From: Rhizobium sp. NZLR1
GTDB lineage: Bacteria > Pseudomonadota > Alphaproteobacteria > Rhizobiales > Rhizobiaceae
NCBI RefSeq assembly: GCF_017357385.1
Contig: NZ_CP071634.1
Span: 428,935 to 492,934, forward strand
Length of the DNA: 64,000 nt
Direction: 5' to 3'
Made by a program: the position numbers and the translations under genes. Shown piece by piece: positions 8,546-18,078 of the stretch (position 1 is its first letter; each line of letters starts with the position of its first letter). The notes beneath the pieces are model-generated. The model saw nothing but the letters and a program-made list of their open reading frames with translations, did not search any database and was not told the origin of the DNA.

Positions 8546-9536
8546 GAAGATCGTCGAAGCTCATCTCGTCCAGCTGGCCGCCGTTATCGAAACCGGTGGC
8601 GTGACCGAAGCCGCCGCGATGCTCGGCATGACACAGTCGGCGGTGTCACGCACCATCTCCATCCTGGAAAAGCGCATCGGCGAGCCGCTTTTCGTCTCTG
8701 GCCGCCGGCCGATGCAGCCCACCCCGCTCGGCGAGCAACTGGGCCAGCAGGGCAAGTCGATCCTGGCATCGTCGCGCAAGGCGATGGAGATCATCCGCAG
8801 CTTCAAGTCGGGATCGTCCGGCCGGGTGCGCATCGGCGGCGTGCCCTTCTTCATGGATGCCGTCGTCTCGCCGATGATCGCCTCGTTCCAGCGCGGCGAG
8901 CCGGGTATCATGGTGCACCAGTCCTACGGCAATTATCCCGACCTCGTCGCCGAACTGGATTCTGGCCAGATCGATCTCGCGGTCACGCCGACCGGGTCGG
9001 TCGACATGCGAGCCGATCTTCATTTTGAGTCGATCCTGCCGGCACGCAACGTGCTCGCCTGCGGCGCCGGCCATCCGCTGGTACGCAAGCGCAGCGTCGC
9101 GACGGAGGATATCGTCAGCTACCCCTGGGTCGCACCGCTGCCAGGCTCGCCTCTGGTGCTCGACCTGCACAATATCCTGCTGACCCTCGGGCTCGAGGAA
9201 GTCGGCCTGCGCTATGCCGGCGGCTCGCTATTCAGCGTCGTGAACTATCTTGCCGGCACCGACGCGCTGGCGATCCTGCCGCATTCCGTGGCCTATGCCT
9301 TTCGCGGCGAAAACAAGATCACTATCATTCCGCTCGACATTCCGCAGCCCGAAAGGGTCCTGGGGATCATGACCCGCAAGAAGCCCTATTCGAACCCCGC
9401 CGGCCGCAAGTTCCTGGGCCATCTCAGGCGGGAGTTCTCCGAACTACGCCGTGCGGTCGAGAAGCATGAAAAGACGATTCACTGGGTCCAGGGACCGTTC
9501 ATGGGCGAGCGCGAGCGCAAGACCGCCACGGAATAG
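8544..9536 (+). CDS. LysR-family transcriptional regulator (unit C)
   Basis: 330 residues. The N-terminal winged HTH (about 5-64: VTEAAAMLGMTQSAVSRTIS, LEKRIGEPLF) is followed by a LysR substrate-binding domain. It is clearly related to the second LysR at 19016 (shared HLVQLAAV, PFFMDA, RYAGGSL, ILPHSV), so both are paralogues of one regulator type. Divergent from the extradiol dioxygenase/esterase pair, which it probably controls in response to an aromatic inducer. AGGAG lies 15 bp upstream, rather far for a Shine-Dalgarno; the T-N11-A palindrome overlaps the ATG. Confidence 0.92.
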   Translation: MKIVEAHLVQLAAVIETGGVTEAAAMLGMTQSAVSRTISILEKRIGEPLFVSGRRPMQPTPLGEQLGQQGKSILASSRKAMEIIRSFKSGSSGRVRIGGVPFFMDAVVSPMIASFQRGEPGIMVHQSYGNYPDLVAELDSGQIDLAVTPTGSVDMRADLHFESILPARNVLACGAGHPLVRKRSVATEDIVSYPWVAPLPGSPLVLDLHNILLTLGLEEVGLRYAGGSLFSVVNYLAGTDALAILPHSVAYAFRGENKITIIPLDIPQPERVLGIMTRKKPYSNPAGRKFLGHLRREFSELRRAVEKHEKTIHWVQGPFMGERERKTATE

Positions 9537-9547
9537 GATTCGCGCGC

Positions 9548-9575
9548 AAAAACAAGGACGCGGCGACCGCGTCCT
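9548..9575 (-). terminator. Rho-independent terminator of unit A
   Basis: AGGACGCGG and CCGCGTCCT form a perfect 9-bp stem with loop CGA (9555-9575). On the minus strand it is followed by TTGTTTTTG. It sits in the 65-bp gap between the converging LysR gene (ends 9536) and the hydroxyquinol dioxygenase gene (ends 9602), ending the long catabolic operon. Confidence 0.85.
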
Positions 9576-9601
9576 CCTACGATGCCCTATGTCTAAAGCT
9601 A

Positions 9602-10486
9602 TCAAGCCTTGCAGCGGGACAGCACGAAATCGTGCGTCACATCCCAGAAGTCGTCGGCGAATTCATAGGTCCTGGCACGCCCGGGATCATGCACCTTATC
9701 AAACTTGGCGAGCAGGCTTTCCTTGACCCCGAAGACCGCGTCCGAATGGATATAGGGATCGTCGGGGTCGAAGATATGCGTCGTCAGCGTCTCGAAGCCA
9801 CCGGCGCTGACGATGTAATGAAGATGCGCCGGACGATAGGGGTGGCGGCCGAGATTGCCGAGCAACTGGCCGACAGGGCCATCGTCCGGGATCGGGTAGT
9901 ATTTCGGCTTCACGGCACGGAACCAGTAATGTCCGTCCGGCCCAGTTCGGAAAATGCCGCGCAGGTTAAACTCGGGCTGGATACCCTTCTGCTGCACGTC
10001 GTAGAAACCCTCGTCATTGGCCTGCCAGACATCGATCACGGCATTGGCGATCGGCCTGCCTTCCGTGTCGAGGATGCGGCCCTCGATCACCATGTCCTCG
10101 CCCTTGCTGTCGAGGCAGATATTGGCACCCATCGGCAATTCCGGCGCATCGGCCACGTGGAAGGGGCCGAGCACCGTGCTCTCGGAGGCGCCCGAGGGTT
10201 TTCTGTTGTTGATCGCGTCGACCAGCATCGAAACACCAAGCACGTCGGACAGCAGGATGAACTCCTGCCGCCATTCGTTGCACATCTGGCCGGTGCGGGT
10301 GAGGAACAGGATGGCCTGCATCCATTCGTCCTGCGTCGGCTCCAGTTCCTTCACCGTCTCGTGCAGCTTGCGGGTGATGACTTCCATCACTTGCTTCAGC
10401 CGCTCGTCCTTGGCGCCGGCATTGCGGCCGGTCACGACCTCGACCGAGTTCTCCTCGGTGAAATAGCCCTTCTCATGCGCTTCCAT
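9602..10486 (-). CDS. Hydroxyquinol 1,2-dioxygenase (intradiol), copy 1
   Basis: 294 residues, the normal length. An N-terminal helical dimerisation domain (about 30-100) precedes the catalytic beta sandwich. The non-haem Fe(III) ligands are visible as Tyr162 (EGFYDV), Tyr197 (KYYPIPDDGP), His221 and His223 (RPAHLHY), the same spacing as in known hydroxyquinol dioxygenases. It cleaves benzene-1,2,4-triol between the two adjacent hydroxyls to maleylacetate. Last gene of unit A, 7 bp after the FAD hydroxylase that would supply its substrate. A second, clearly diverged copy opens the same operon. Confidence 0.93.
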   Translation of the reverse strand: MEAHEKGYFTEENSVEVVTGRNAGAKDERLKQVMEVITRKLHETVKELEPTQDEWMQAILFLTRTGQMCNEWRQEFILLSDVLGVSMLVDAINNRKPSGASESTVLGPFHVADAPELPMGANICLDSKGEDMVIEGRILDTEGRPIANAVIDVWQANDEGFYDVQQKGIQPEFNLRGIFRTGPDGHYWFRAVKPKYYPIPDDGPVGQLLGNLGRHPYRPAHLHYIVSAGGFETLTTHIFDPDDPYIHSDAVFGVKESLLAKFDKVHDPGRARTYEFADDFWDVTHDFVLSRCKA

Positions 10487-10493
10487 GTTCGCC

Positions 10494-12248
10494 TCACCGG
10501 TCCAGGATTGTTTTCAACACGCGGCGCAGTTCGCCGGCGGGATCGGCCGCCAGGCCTTCCGAACGCCAGGCGACGTGGTGGTCGGGCCGCACCAGGATGA
10601 CGCCGGCATCGCCGACTTCGCGGGCGCGGGCCCAATCGCCATAGTGATCCTGCCATTGTTGCCGAGGCCCGATGATATGGGTGGCGATCGGCAGATTGAG
10701 TTCGGCGGACAAGGCCTCAGCCGCATCAACCCAGCCGCGGCCGCCGATGCCGGTCAGGATGGTGAACCTGCCATGGCCACAGAGATCGAGCGTCGAGGCT
10801 TTCTTGTTGCCGTCGCCGAACAGCCAGGCATGCGGCAGACGCGCGCCGGGCCAGGTCGTCTGCTCGAAATGCAGTTCGTTGTCCTGCGTGAAGGCGGGCT
10901 CGGGCTGGTCCTCAACTGCGACTGCCGCTGACTTGTAACGATGATTCATCTCGACGCCGTGGGCGTCGAATTCGTAGACCTTGAAGGCGATCGCCTCGCG
11001 CAGAGCAGCCCGCTGGGTCTCGGCCGCGGGCGTGTCGTCGCAGCGACGGTCCATATTCTCCTGCATCTTCACCGGATCGATGGAATCGAGCAGGCCGAGC
11101 GCGCCGAAGATCGGGCCGAATTCTTCGATCGACTGGTTGGCACGGGTGACGATCTGCTTGGCGACAGGCGCGCGCTCCTCGGTATAGGTCTCGAGCAGGC
11201 CGGGGCCGGCCTGGCCCCTGACGACCATGGCGAGCTTCCAGGCGAGGTTGAAGCCGTCCTGGATCGAGGTGTTGGAGCCGAGCCCGTTCGACGGCGGATG
11301 GCGGTGGATCGCGTCACCTATGCAGAAGACCCGGCCCTTGTGGGCGCGCGCGGCATAACAATTGTTGACCGTCCAGGTCGAGACCGAGGTGACTTCGATG
11401 TCGATATCGGGATCGCCGATCAGGTCGCGGGCCACGCCCTCGGCAAAGGCATTGTCGACATCGGGCACGCCCTGGGTGATATCGTAACCCCAGTTGATCA
11501 GCCACTCGTTCCACGGCCGGATCATGCGGACGAGACCCATGCCGATGCCGCCGACATTCGAGCCCGGCTGCAGCACCCAATAGAGCACCGAGGGACGGTG
11601 GGCCACATAGCGCGTAAGATCGGCCTTAAACACGATGTTCATCGAGCCGGCGACGCCCATCTTGCCCTCGAACGGCAGGCCGATATGCTGCGCCACCAGC
11701 GAGTTGCCGCCATCGGCTCCAACAAGATATTTCGAGCGGATGGTGAAGTCCTTGCCGGTCAGCCGGTCGCGGCAGGTCGCCGTCACGCCATCGGCATCCT
11801 GCACGTGGCTGACATATTCCGTCGACATCCTGGCCTGCGTGCCACGCGAGCAGGCGGTCTTGAACAAAAGCGGCTCCATGAAGGTCTGCGGCAAGTCGTT
11901 CATCTCTGTCGGCGAAGACAGCAGATGCTCCGCCTTGGACTTCGGATGGTTACCCCAGGTCTTAAGCCGGCCCAGCTCCTCGCCGGCAATGGACGTGCAG
12001 AACACGTTCTCGCCCATGATCTCCTGCGGGCTGCAATGGAGATAGGCCTCGGCCTCGACCTCGCGGCCGAGGTCGCGCAACACCTCCATGGCCCGTTGGT
12101 TGGTGATGTGGGCACGCGGCGTGTTGGCGAGCCAGCGATAGCGGTTGATCGCCATGTTCTCGACGCCATAGGTGGCGAGCAGCGCCGCAGTGGCCGAGCC
12201 CGCCGGGCCGGTTCCAATGATCAATACGTCGGTTTCGATGTCAGCCAT
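10494..12248 (-). CDS. FAD-dependent phenol hydroxylase (TfdB/PheA-like)
   Basis: 584 residues from the ATG at 12248, which overlaps the stop of the upstream permease (TGATG). Class A flavoprotein monooxygenase motifs: Rossmann GTGPAG near the N-terminus, the DG motif (VGADGGNS) and the GD motif (CIGDAIHRHPPSNGLG). A C-terminal thioredoxin-like domain fits the TfdB/phenol hydroxylase group. It uses NAD(P)H and O2 to hydroxylate a phenol. Next to hydroxyquinol dioxygenase the likely product is hydroxyquinol. Resorcinol, a chlorophenol or another phenol are possible substrates; context supports a resorcinol-like one, not proven. Confidence 0.88.
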   Translation of the reverse strand: MADIETDVLIIGTGPAGSATAALLATYGVENMAINRYRWLANTPRAHITNQRAMEVLRDLGREVEAEAYLHCSPQEIMGENVFCTSIAGEELGRLKTWGNHPKSKAEHLLSSPTEMNDLPQTFMEPLLFKTACSRGTQARMSTEYVSHVQDADGVTATCRDRLTGKDFTIRSKYLVGADGGNSLVAQHIGLPFEGKMGVAGSMNIVFKADLTRYVAHRPSVLYWVLQPGSNVGGIGMGLVRMIRPWNEWLINWGYDITQGVPDVDNAFAEGVARDLIGDPDIDIEVTSVSTWTVNNCYAARAHKGRVFCIGDAIHRHPPSNGLGSNTSIQDGFNLAWKLAMVVRGQAGPGLLETYTEERAPVAKQIVTRANQSIEEFGPIFGALGLLDSIDPVKMQENMDRRCDDTPAAETQRAALREAIAFKVYEFDAHGVEMNHRYKSAAVAVEDQPEPAFTQDNELHFEQTTWPGARLPHAWLFGDGNKKASTLDLCGHGRFTILTGIGGRGWVDAAEALSAELNLPIATHIIGPRQQWQDHYGDWARAREVGDAGVILVRPDHHVAWRSEGLAADPAGELRRVLKTILDR

Positions 12249-13330
12249 CAGGCACTCCCTCGTTCGTCTTTGTTTTTGGGCTGGCCCGCCAGGATGCGGC
12301 GGACGGGAAAGAGCTGGATTCCGGTGCGGTCGGTGAATAGGCCCCACAGGCCGCGCGGCGCAAACAGCATGATCAGAATGCCGATCAGGCCGAGGATCAG
12401 CAGATACCAGGAGCCGTAGTCGGCAAGCAGGTTCTGCAGGATGTAGAAGACGATCACCCCGACGATCGGCCCTTCGATCGTGCCGATGCCGCCGATCACG
12501 ACGATGAAGATCACGTAAGCCGTCCAGTCCGGTACCGAGAAGGCGGCGTCCGGCGAGATGCGCGCCTTCTGCACGTAGATCAGCGCACCGGTGAGGCCGG
12601 TCGCCAGCGCTGCGACCAGATAGACGAAGGATTTGGTCCAGAGCGGGTCGACGCCGACGGAGCGCGCCGCCTCGCGGTTGTCGCGTACGGCAGCGAGGCC
12701 AAGTCCCCGCTTGGATCGCAGCAGCTTGTAGATCGAGCCGATGGTAACCACCGCCAGGAGCAGCGCCAGCCAGTAGCAGACGATGTCGGTCGCCTGCGGC
12801 CCACGCATGCCCAGCAGATCGGCGACGAAGCGGACGCCGAACATATCACGCGCAGCACCCGAGGGCAGCGAGGTGCCGGTGCCGCCGCCCAGTGCCTTCC
12901 ACTGTGCGAGCGAGAGCCGCACGATCTCGGCGATCACCCAGGTGCCGATCGCGAAATAGGCTCCGTGCAGGCGGAACACGAAGAAGGCGGTCGGTACGGA
13001 GAGCGCGAGCGCCGCAAGCCCTCCGAGCACGATGGCCGCCATCGGATCCATTCCAAGCAGGCTGACGCCGCCGAACATCGCATAAGCGCCGAAGCCGACG
13101 AAAGCTTGCTGGCCGACGGAGACGAGGCCGGCATACCCCGCGAGCAGGTTCCAGCACTGCGCCAGCACCAGCATGGTCAGGATGGAGAACAGGCCCTGGA
13201 TCACGGCACGCGGCGCGAAGAGCGGCGTTGCGGAGGCGAGAGCCACCACCGCGAGGATCAGCAGGATGGAAACCAAGGAACCGCGCGTGCGCGTCGAGAC
13301 GGACCAGGATGTGGAAACGTTGCCTGCCAT
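12248..13330 (-). CDS. ABC transporter permease, LivM type (unit A)
   Basis: 360 residues with about ten membrane segments and the LivM family signature (WNLLAGYAGLVSVGQQAFVG, then GIGTIEGPIVGVIVFYILQN). It starts 1 bp after the LivH-type gene ends and overlaps the next start, so translation is probably coupled. Part of a five-component importer of the branched-chain amino acid (HAAT) family encoded inside the aromatic operon, hence more likely an aromatic acid or phenol importer than an amino acid one. Confidence 0.92.
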   Translation of the reverse strand: MAGNVSTSWSVSTRTRGSLVSILLILAVVALASATPLFAPRAVIQGLFSILTMLVLAQCWNLLAGYAGLVSVGQQAFVGFGAYAMFGGVSLLGMDPMAAIVLGGLAALALSVPTAFFVFRLHGAYFAIGTWVIAEIVRLSLAQWKALGGGTGTSLPSGAARDMFGVRFVADLLGMRGPQATDIVCYWLALLLAVVTIGSIYKLLRSKRGLGLAAVRDNREAARSVGVDPLWTKSFVYLVAALATGLTGALIYVQKARISPDAAFSVPDWTAYVIFIVVIGGIGTIEGPIVGVIVFYILQNLLADYGSWYLLILGLIGILIMLFAPRGLWGLFTDRTGIQLFPVRRILAGQPKNKDERGSA

Positions 13331-13331
13331 C

Positions 13332-14195
13332 TCAGTCCACCGCCCGAGGGAAGAGGCCGCGGGGCCGGACGATCAACACCAGCAGGAAGGCGACATGCCC
13401 GGCGAGAATCTGCCATTCCGGATTGACCGCCGCACCCACCGTCTGCGCCACGCCGATGATGATGCCACCGGCCAGCGTACCCCAGAACGACCCCAGCCCG
13501 CCGATGATCACGGCCTCGAAGGCATAGATCAACCGCGCCGGCCCCATGGTCGGATCGAAATTCGCACGAGTGCCAAGATAGAGCGCGGCGATTGTCACGA
13601 CCATCATCGCGATGCCGGTTGCGGTCGCGAAAATCCGTTCGGCCCGGATGCCCATCAGACCAGCAGTGGCGCTGTCGTCGGACGTGGCGCGGAAGGCGCG
13701 GCCGAGCGAGGTGCGATAGAACAGCAGGTTGAGCGCCACGATGACGCCAACGGCGGAAAGGAAGGTGAGCAGCGGCATCGTGCCGATGCTGATCGGCCCG
13801 ACCTGCAACGAGGCCGTTTCCAGCGCGCCCGCCGAGATGCGACGGCTGTCGGCCGAAAAGCCTTGGAGAAGCCCGTTCTGGATGACGATCGAAAAGCCGA
13901 AAGTCACCAGCAGCGGCGGCAGAATATCGTCGCCAAGTGTGCGGTTGAGTACGAGGAATTGCAGCGCCCAGCCGAGTGCGAACATCACGGGCAGCGCCAC
14001 CAAGGCGGCAAGGAATGGATTGAGCCCAAGCGCAGAGACCAGCAACAGCACCAGGAAAGCGGCCAGCACGATCAGATCACCATGCGCGAGATTTACCAGC
14101 CGCATGATGCCGAAGACGAGGCTCAGTCCCGCCGCGAAGAGCGCGTACAGGCCGCCGAGCAGAATGCCCTGGATGATCGTGTCGAGCCAGCTCAT
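13332..14195 (-). CDS. ABC transporter permease, LivH type (unit A)
   Basis: 287 residues from the ATG at 14195 (MSWLDTIIQGILLGGLYALF), the usual LivH start; it overlaps the end of the ATPase gene by 4 bp. Typical motifs GIMRLVNLAHGDL and AVIIGGLGSFWGTLAGGI. Forms the translocation pore with the LivM-type protein. Confidence 0.93.
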   Translation of the reverse strand: MSWLDTIIQGILLGGLYALFAAGLSLVFGIMRLVNLAHGDLIVLAAFLVLLLVSALGLNPFLAALVALPVMFALGWALQFLVLNRTLGDDILPPLLVTFGFSIVIQNGLLQGFSADSRRISAGALETASLQVGPISIGTMPLLTFLSAVGVIVALNLLFYRTSLGRAFRATSDDSATAGLMGIRAERIFATATGIAMMVVTIAALYLGTRANFDPTMGPARLIYAFEAVIIGGLGSFWGTLAGGIIIGVAQTVGAAVNPEWQILAGHVAFLLVLIVRPRGLFPRAVD

Positions 14196-14902
14196 CGCGC
14201 ATGCGCTCCGAAATAGGCCGCGTGGATATCCTCGCGGCTGAGTGTTGCCGGCGTGCCCGTCAGCGTCACCCGTCCCTCCATCATGCAATAGACCCGGTCG
14301 GCCACCTTCAGAGCCTGGCCGATATCCTGCTCGACAATGACGATTGCCGCGCCGGTCGCGCGGATCTTGGGAAAGGCCGCATAGATGTCCTTGACCACGA
14401 CGGGCGCGAGGCCAAGGCTCACCTCGTCACAGAGCAGGACCCGCGGATTGGACATCAGTCCCCGGCCGATCGCCACCATTTGCTGCTGGCCGCCCGAAAG
14501 CGCCATGCCGGGCTTGTGCCGCCGCTCCTTCAGCACGGGAAAGAGCTCGTAGATTGCATCCAGTGTCCAAGTGCCGTCGCCGCTGCGGCCGTATTTGCCG
14601 ATCAGCAAATTCTCCTCGACCGACAGCGAGGGAAAGAGGCGCCTGCCTTCCGGCACCATGGCTATGCCGAGCCGCACGACGTCGGGCGCGGACAGCGCGC
14701 CGATCTCGGCGCCGGCAAAGCGGATATGGTTTGGCGCATTGCGGATCAGCCCGGAGATCGAGCGCAGTAGCGTCGACTTGCCGGCGCCATTGGCGCCGAT
14801 CACGGCCACCGTCTCGCCTTCGTTCAGCATCATGTCGACACCGAACAGCGCCTGGAAGTCGCCATAGAAGGCCGTCAGGCCGTGTGTCTCGAGCACCGCC
14901 AT
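14192..14902 (-). CDS. ABC transporter ATP-binding protein, LivF type (unit A)
   Basis: 236 residues. Walker A GANGAGKS (residues 36-43), signature LSGGQQQ (135-141), Walker B VLLCDE and the switch region IVEQD. The ATG at 14902 shares a base with the stop of the LivG-type gene (TAATG). A longer upstream frame is only read-through over the neighbour. Energises import together with the LivG-type subunit. Confidence 0.95.
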   Translation of the reverse strand: MAVLETHGLTAFYGDFQALFGVDMMLNEGETVAVIGANGAGKSTLLRSISGLIRNAPNHIRFAGAEIGALSAPDVVRLGIAMVPEGRRLFPSLSVEENLLIGKYGRSGDGTWTLDAIYELFPVLKERRHKPGMALSGGQQQMVAIGRGLMSNPRVLLCDEVSLGLAPVVVKDIYAAFPKIRATGAAIVIVEQDIGQALKVADRVYCMMEGRVTLTGTPATLSREDIHAAYFGAHAR

Positions 14903-15621
14903 TAGACCTCGATCCCGAGATAGATTTCGCGTACCTCTTTCGAAGCCATGATGGTGTCGGGATCGCCGATGCCGATCACCCGACCGAAATGCAGCACGAC
15001 GAGCCGGCTGACCACGGAAGTCAGAGCATGCAGCACATGTTCGACCCAGATGATCGACACGCCACGGCCGTGGATCTCCCGAATCGTCTCGACGAGCTCC
15101 TGACATTCTCCTTCCGTCAGGCCGCCGGCGATCTCGTCGAGCAGCAGGATCTTGGGGTCGGTGGCTAGCGCCCGGGCGAGTTCGAGTCGCTTGCGCTGCA
15201 GCAGCCCAAGCGTCCCCGCCGGCTGGTTCGCCTTCGGGTAAAGCCCGATCTTGACGAGAATGTCGACGCATCGATCGCTGACTTCGCGCTCGGTCTTGCG
15301 TGAGCCGAAGGCCGCTGCGACCAGCAGGTTCTCGAAGACCGTCAGCTTTTCGAACGGCTGCGGGATCTGGAATGTCCGGCCGATGCCGGCAAGACATCGC
15401 GCCATCGGCGGCTGCCGCGTCACGTCGACGCCATCAAGCTGGATGCTGCCTGCGTCGACACGAATGTTGCCTGTTATCAGGTTGAAGAGGGTAGATTTGC
15501 CGGCTCCGTTCGGCCCGATCACTCCGAGCGCCTCGCCACTTTCCAGCGCAAACGAAACCCGGTCGGCGACTTTCAGGGCGCCGAAGCTTTTCGATAGCTG
15601 GTCGAGCACGAGTAAGGGCAT
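14902..15621 (-). CDS. ABC transporter ATP-binding protein, LivG type (unit A)
   Basis: 239 residues from the ATG at 15621 (MPLLVLDQLSKSFGALKVAD). Walker A GPNGAGKS, a LivG-like signature LLQRKRLELARAL in place of LSGGQ, Walker B ILLLDE and WVEHVLHAL. Lies 90 bp after the substrate-binding protein gene. Confidence 0.95.
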   Translation of the reverse strand: MPLLVLDQLSKSFGALKVADRVSFALESGEALGVIGPNGAGKSTLFNLITGNIRVDAGSIQLDGVDVTRQPPMARCLAGIGRTFQIPQPFEKLTVFENLLVAAAFGSRKTEREVSDRCVDILVKIGLYPKANQPAGTLGLLQRKRLELARALATDPKILLLDEIAGGLTEGECQELVETIREIHGRGVSIIWVEHVLHALTSVVSRLVVLHFGRVIGIGDPDTIMASKEVREIYLGIEV

Positions 15622-15711
15622 CAGGGTCTCGGGTTTCAGGCATCCGTTGCACTGGCGGCCGGGGTTGAGCGCCGAGCCATCGCGCGGTAGGTCCACCGCC
15701 TGGGCGTTGGC

Positions 15712-16989
15712 TCAGGCGATGGCTTCCATCTTGCCGCCCATCGGGATATTCGGCGCCGTCTGGTTGTCGACGATGATGAGGTCGTAGCCGCCGCCGTCCT
15801 TTAGGCGCCACTGGCCGCCGACAAGCGGAGTCTTGGCGATGTTCTTGGTCGCGAAAGGCGGTACGTTTGCGCCGTCCCAGGCGACCCTGCCGACGATCGT
15901 CTCGAGGTTCGTGGCGGCGATGGCCGAAATCACGGCCGCGCTGTCGTTCGGATCGGCCCGCTTCATCACGTCAGCCGCCACTTCGAACAGCGCATGGATG
16001 AAGCCGATTGGCTGGGTCCAGGGACGACTTGTCGCCGCTGTGAAGCCGTCCGCAAGATCCTTGGAGCTCTGGCCGGTCAGCGATGACTTGAACGGATGAC
16101 TTGCCGACCACCAGACTTCGCTCGAGAGGTTGTGGCCGTTCTTGCCGAGCGCCTCGACCGCCTGAGGGAACAGGATAGCCTTACCGATGGAGGCGACCTT
16201 CGGCTTGAAGCCCTGCTGCTGCGCCTGGTTCCAGAAAGTGGTGAAGTCCGGCGGGATCATCACGCCGGTGATGATCTCGTCGCCATCCGACTTGAAGGCG
16301 TTGATCTGCGCGGAAAAATCGTCAGTCAGGTTCTGGTAGCGGCCGGGGTCGTTGAGCGTATAGCCGAGCTTGTCCAGGACCGGCGGGAAGCCAACCTGCT
16401 TGTCACCCCAGGCATTGCCGTCGCCGTCATTGGGGAATAGGCCACCGACCTTCTTGTTGGTCGTCACCTGGCCCCACATGTTGGTATAGACGGCGATGAC
16501 GTCTTCAAGGCCCCAGAAGAAGTGGAAGGCGCTGTTGAACGGCTTCCACGACGACGGGTCACCCGGATTGGCCTGCTGGCCGATGAACCAGGGCTGCCAC
16601 GGCGCCATGGTCGAGATGCAGGGCACTTCCTCGGCCTCGCAGGTCGTCGCCACCGGGTTGGTCGTCTCGGGCGTCGACGCGACCAGCACCGCATGCACCT
16701 CGTCGGTGACGATCAGTTCCTTAGCGACTTCGGCGGCGCGGTTCGGGTTGGACTGGCTGTCCTTTACCACGACTTCGTAATTCAGTCCGGCGGCCTTGGT
16801 CGCCGCCATGAAGCCGTCAATGATGAACTTGTCGGCTTCGGCGAAGGCGGCCAGCGGGCCGCTCTGCGGGCTGACATAGCCAAGCTTGATGGGGGCACCC
16901 TGTGCGATGGCCGGCATGGTCAGCCCTGAGGTCGCCGCCACTGCTCCAGTTGCGGCGGCAGACTTCAGCAGATCACGTCTCGTAAACAT
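15712..16989 (-). CDS. ABC transporter substrate-binding protein, Tat-exported (unit A)
   Basis: 425 residues from the ATG at 16989. The N-terminus MFTRRDLLKSAAAT has a twin-arginine signal followed by a hydrophobic stretch to AIAQ. Type I periplasmic binding fold of the Leu/amide family (IKLGYVSPQSGPLAAFAEAD, VVKDSQSNPNRAAEVAKEL). The Tat signal suggests folding in the cytoplasm before export. The paralogue at 27197 has the same features. The ligand is unknown; the operon context points to an aromatic compound. Confidence 0.92.
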   Translation of the reverse strand: MFTRRDLLKSAAATGAVAATSGLTMPAIAQGAPIKLGYVSPQSGPLAAFAEADKFIIDGFMAATKAAGLNYEVVVKDSQSNPNRAAEVAKELIVTDEVHAVLVASTPETTNPVATTCEAEEVPCISTMAPWQPWFIGQQANPGDPSSWKPFNSAFHFFWGLEDVIAVYTNMWGQVTTNKKVGGLFPNDGDGNAWGDKQVGFPPVLDKLGYTLNDPGRYQNLTDDFSAQINAFKSDGDEIITGVMIPPDFTTFWNQAQQQGFKPKVASIGKAILFPQAVEALGKNGHNLSSEVWWSASHPFKSSLTGQSSKDLADGFTAATSRPWTQPIGFIHALFEVAADVMKRADPNDSAAVISAIAATNLETIVGRVAWDGANVPPFATKNIAKTPLVGGQWRLKDGGGYDLIIVDNQTAPNIPMGGKMEAIA

Positions 16990-17013
16990 ATGCCTTCCTC
17001 CTCCCAAAAGAAT

Positions 17014-18078
17014 TCAATATGGCGGACGGTGTCCGCTCCATGCGTCCTGCAAGAGCGCGCGGATCGATCCATGATCGATCGGCCGCGGGTTCGAGTAGGG
17101 ACTTCTGGTGGCGATCTCGGCCGCGCGGTCCAGATCAGCCTCGCTGAGGCCGAAATCCCTGAGCGCCTTCGGCGAGCCGATTGATTTCGCGAAGTCGTAA
17201 AGCGCCTGCCCGGGCGTGCCGCCACCGAAAATGTCCGAGATCGGCTTCATCAGTTCCGGCACGGCTGATGCATTGAAGCCGATCGTGTGCGGCAGCATGA
17301 TCGAATGCGTCTCCGCATGCGGCGTGTCGAAACTGCCGCCCAATGTGTGGCAGATCTTGTGATGTAGCGACATCGAGATCTGGCCGAGCACAGTGCCGCA
17401 AAGCCACGCACCGTAAAGTGCTTTCTCGCGGGCTGAACTGTCACGCGGGCTTTCGATAATAGCAGGCAGCGCTTCCTTGAGCGCCCGCATCCCGTCGATG
17501 GCCATCATTGACGTGATCGGGTTGCGGTCCGGCGCATAGAGCCCTTCGGCGGCGTGCGCGATGGCGTTCAGGCCGCTGGTGATGCTCATGCCGACGGGCA
17601 AGCCGAGTGTTAGCTCCGGGTCGTAGATGACGACCTCGGGTGTGATTTTCGGGCTGCGCACGGTGGTCTTGACGCCGTTCTCCGTCTGGCCAAGGATCGG
17701 CGTCACTTCGGAACCGGCATACGTCGTCGGCACGACGATTTGCTGGATATCGGTGCGATAGGCAATCGCCTTGCCGAGCCCGGTGGTCGAACCGCCGCCG
17801 AGCGATACGATGCAATCCGCGGCGGCCTCGGCCGCGCGCGCGACGGCGCGCTCGGTAACCTCGACCGGCGTATGCATGGCCGCATCGGTGAACGTGCCGA
17901 CCGAGAGCGAACCCAGCCGCGTCGACAGGGCCTGCGCATCCGCCGCCTGATGCGACGTCGAGAGCACCAGCGCGCGCCGGCAATTTAGCGCCTCGACCCA
18001 TTTGCCCACATCCGCGCTCGCTCCGTTGCCGAAGACAATGCGTGCAGGACTTCCCTGGTAGCTGAACGACAGCGTCAT
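17014..18078 (-). CDS. Maleylacetate reductase (iron-containing alcohol dehydrogenase family)
   Basis: 354 residues, the family length. The nucleotide-binding SLGGGSTTGLGKA, VPTTYAGSEVTPI and the His-rich HKICHTLGGSFDTPHAETHS region match maleylacetate reductases (MacA/TftE/GraC type). It reduces maleylacetate to 3-oxoadipate with NAD(P)H. Its start overlaps the stop of the upstream dioxygenase by 4 bp (ATGA), so cleavage and reduction are translationally coupled. 3-Oxoadipate activation and thiolysis are not encoded in this window. Confidence 0.93.
   Translation of the reverse strand: MTLSFSYQGSPARIVFGNGASADVGKWVEALNCRRALVLSTSHQAADAQALSTRLGSLSVGTFTDAAMHTPVEVTERAVARAAEAAADCIVSLGGGSTTGLGKAIAYRTDIQQIVVPTTYAGSEVTPILGQTENGVKTTVRSPKITPEVVIYDPELTLGLPVGMSITSGLNAIAHAAEGLYAPDRNPITSMMAIDGMRALKEALPAIIESPRDSSAREKALYGAWLCGTVLGQISMSLHHKICHTLGGSFDTPHAETHSIMLPHTIGFNASAVPELMKPISDIFGGGTPGQALYDFAKSIGSPKALRDFGLSEADLDRAAEIATRSPYSNPRPIDHGSIRALLQDAWSGHRPPY

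Noticed and set aside
13173..14216. Plus-strand open frame of 347 codons rich in Arg, Gln, Glu and His
   Set aside because: Mirror of the LivH/LivM-type permease genes; composition is that of an antisense frame and no start signal is present.
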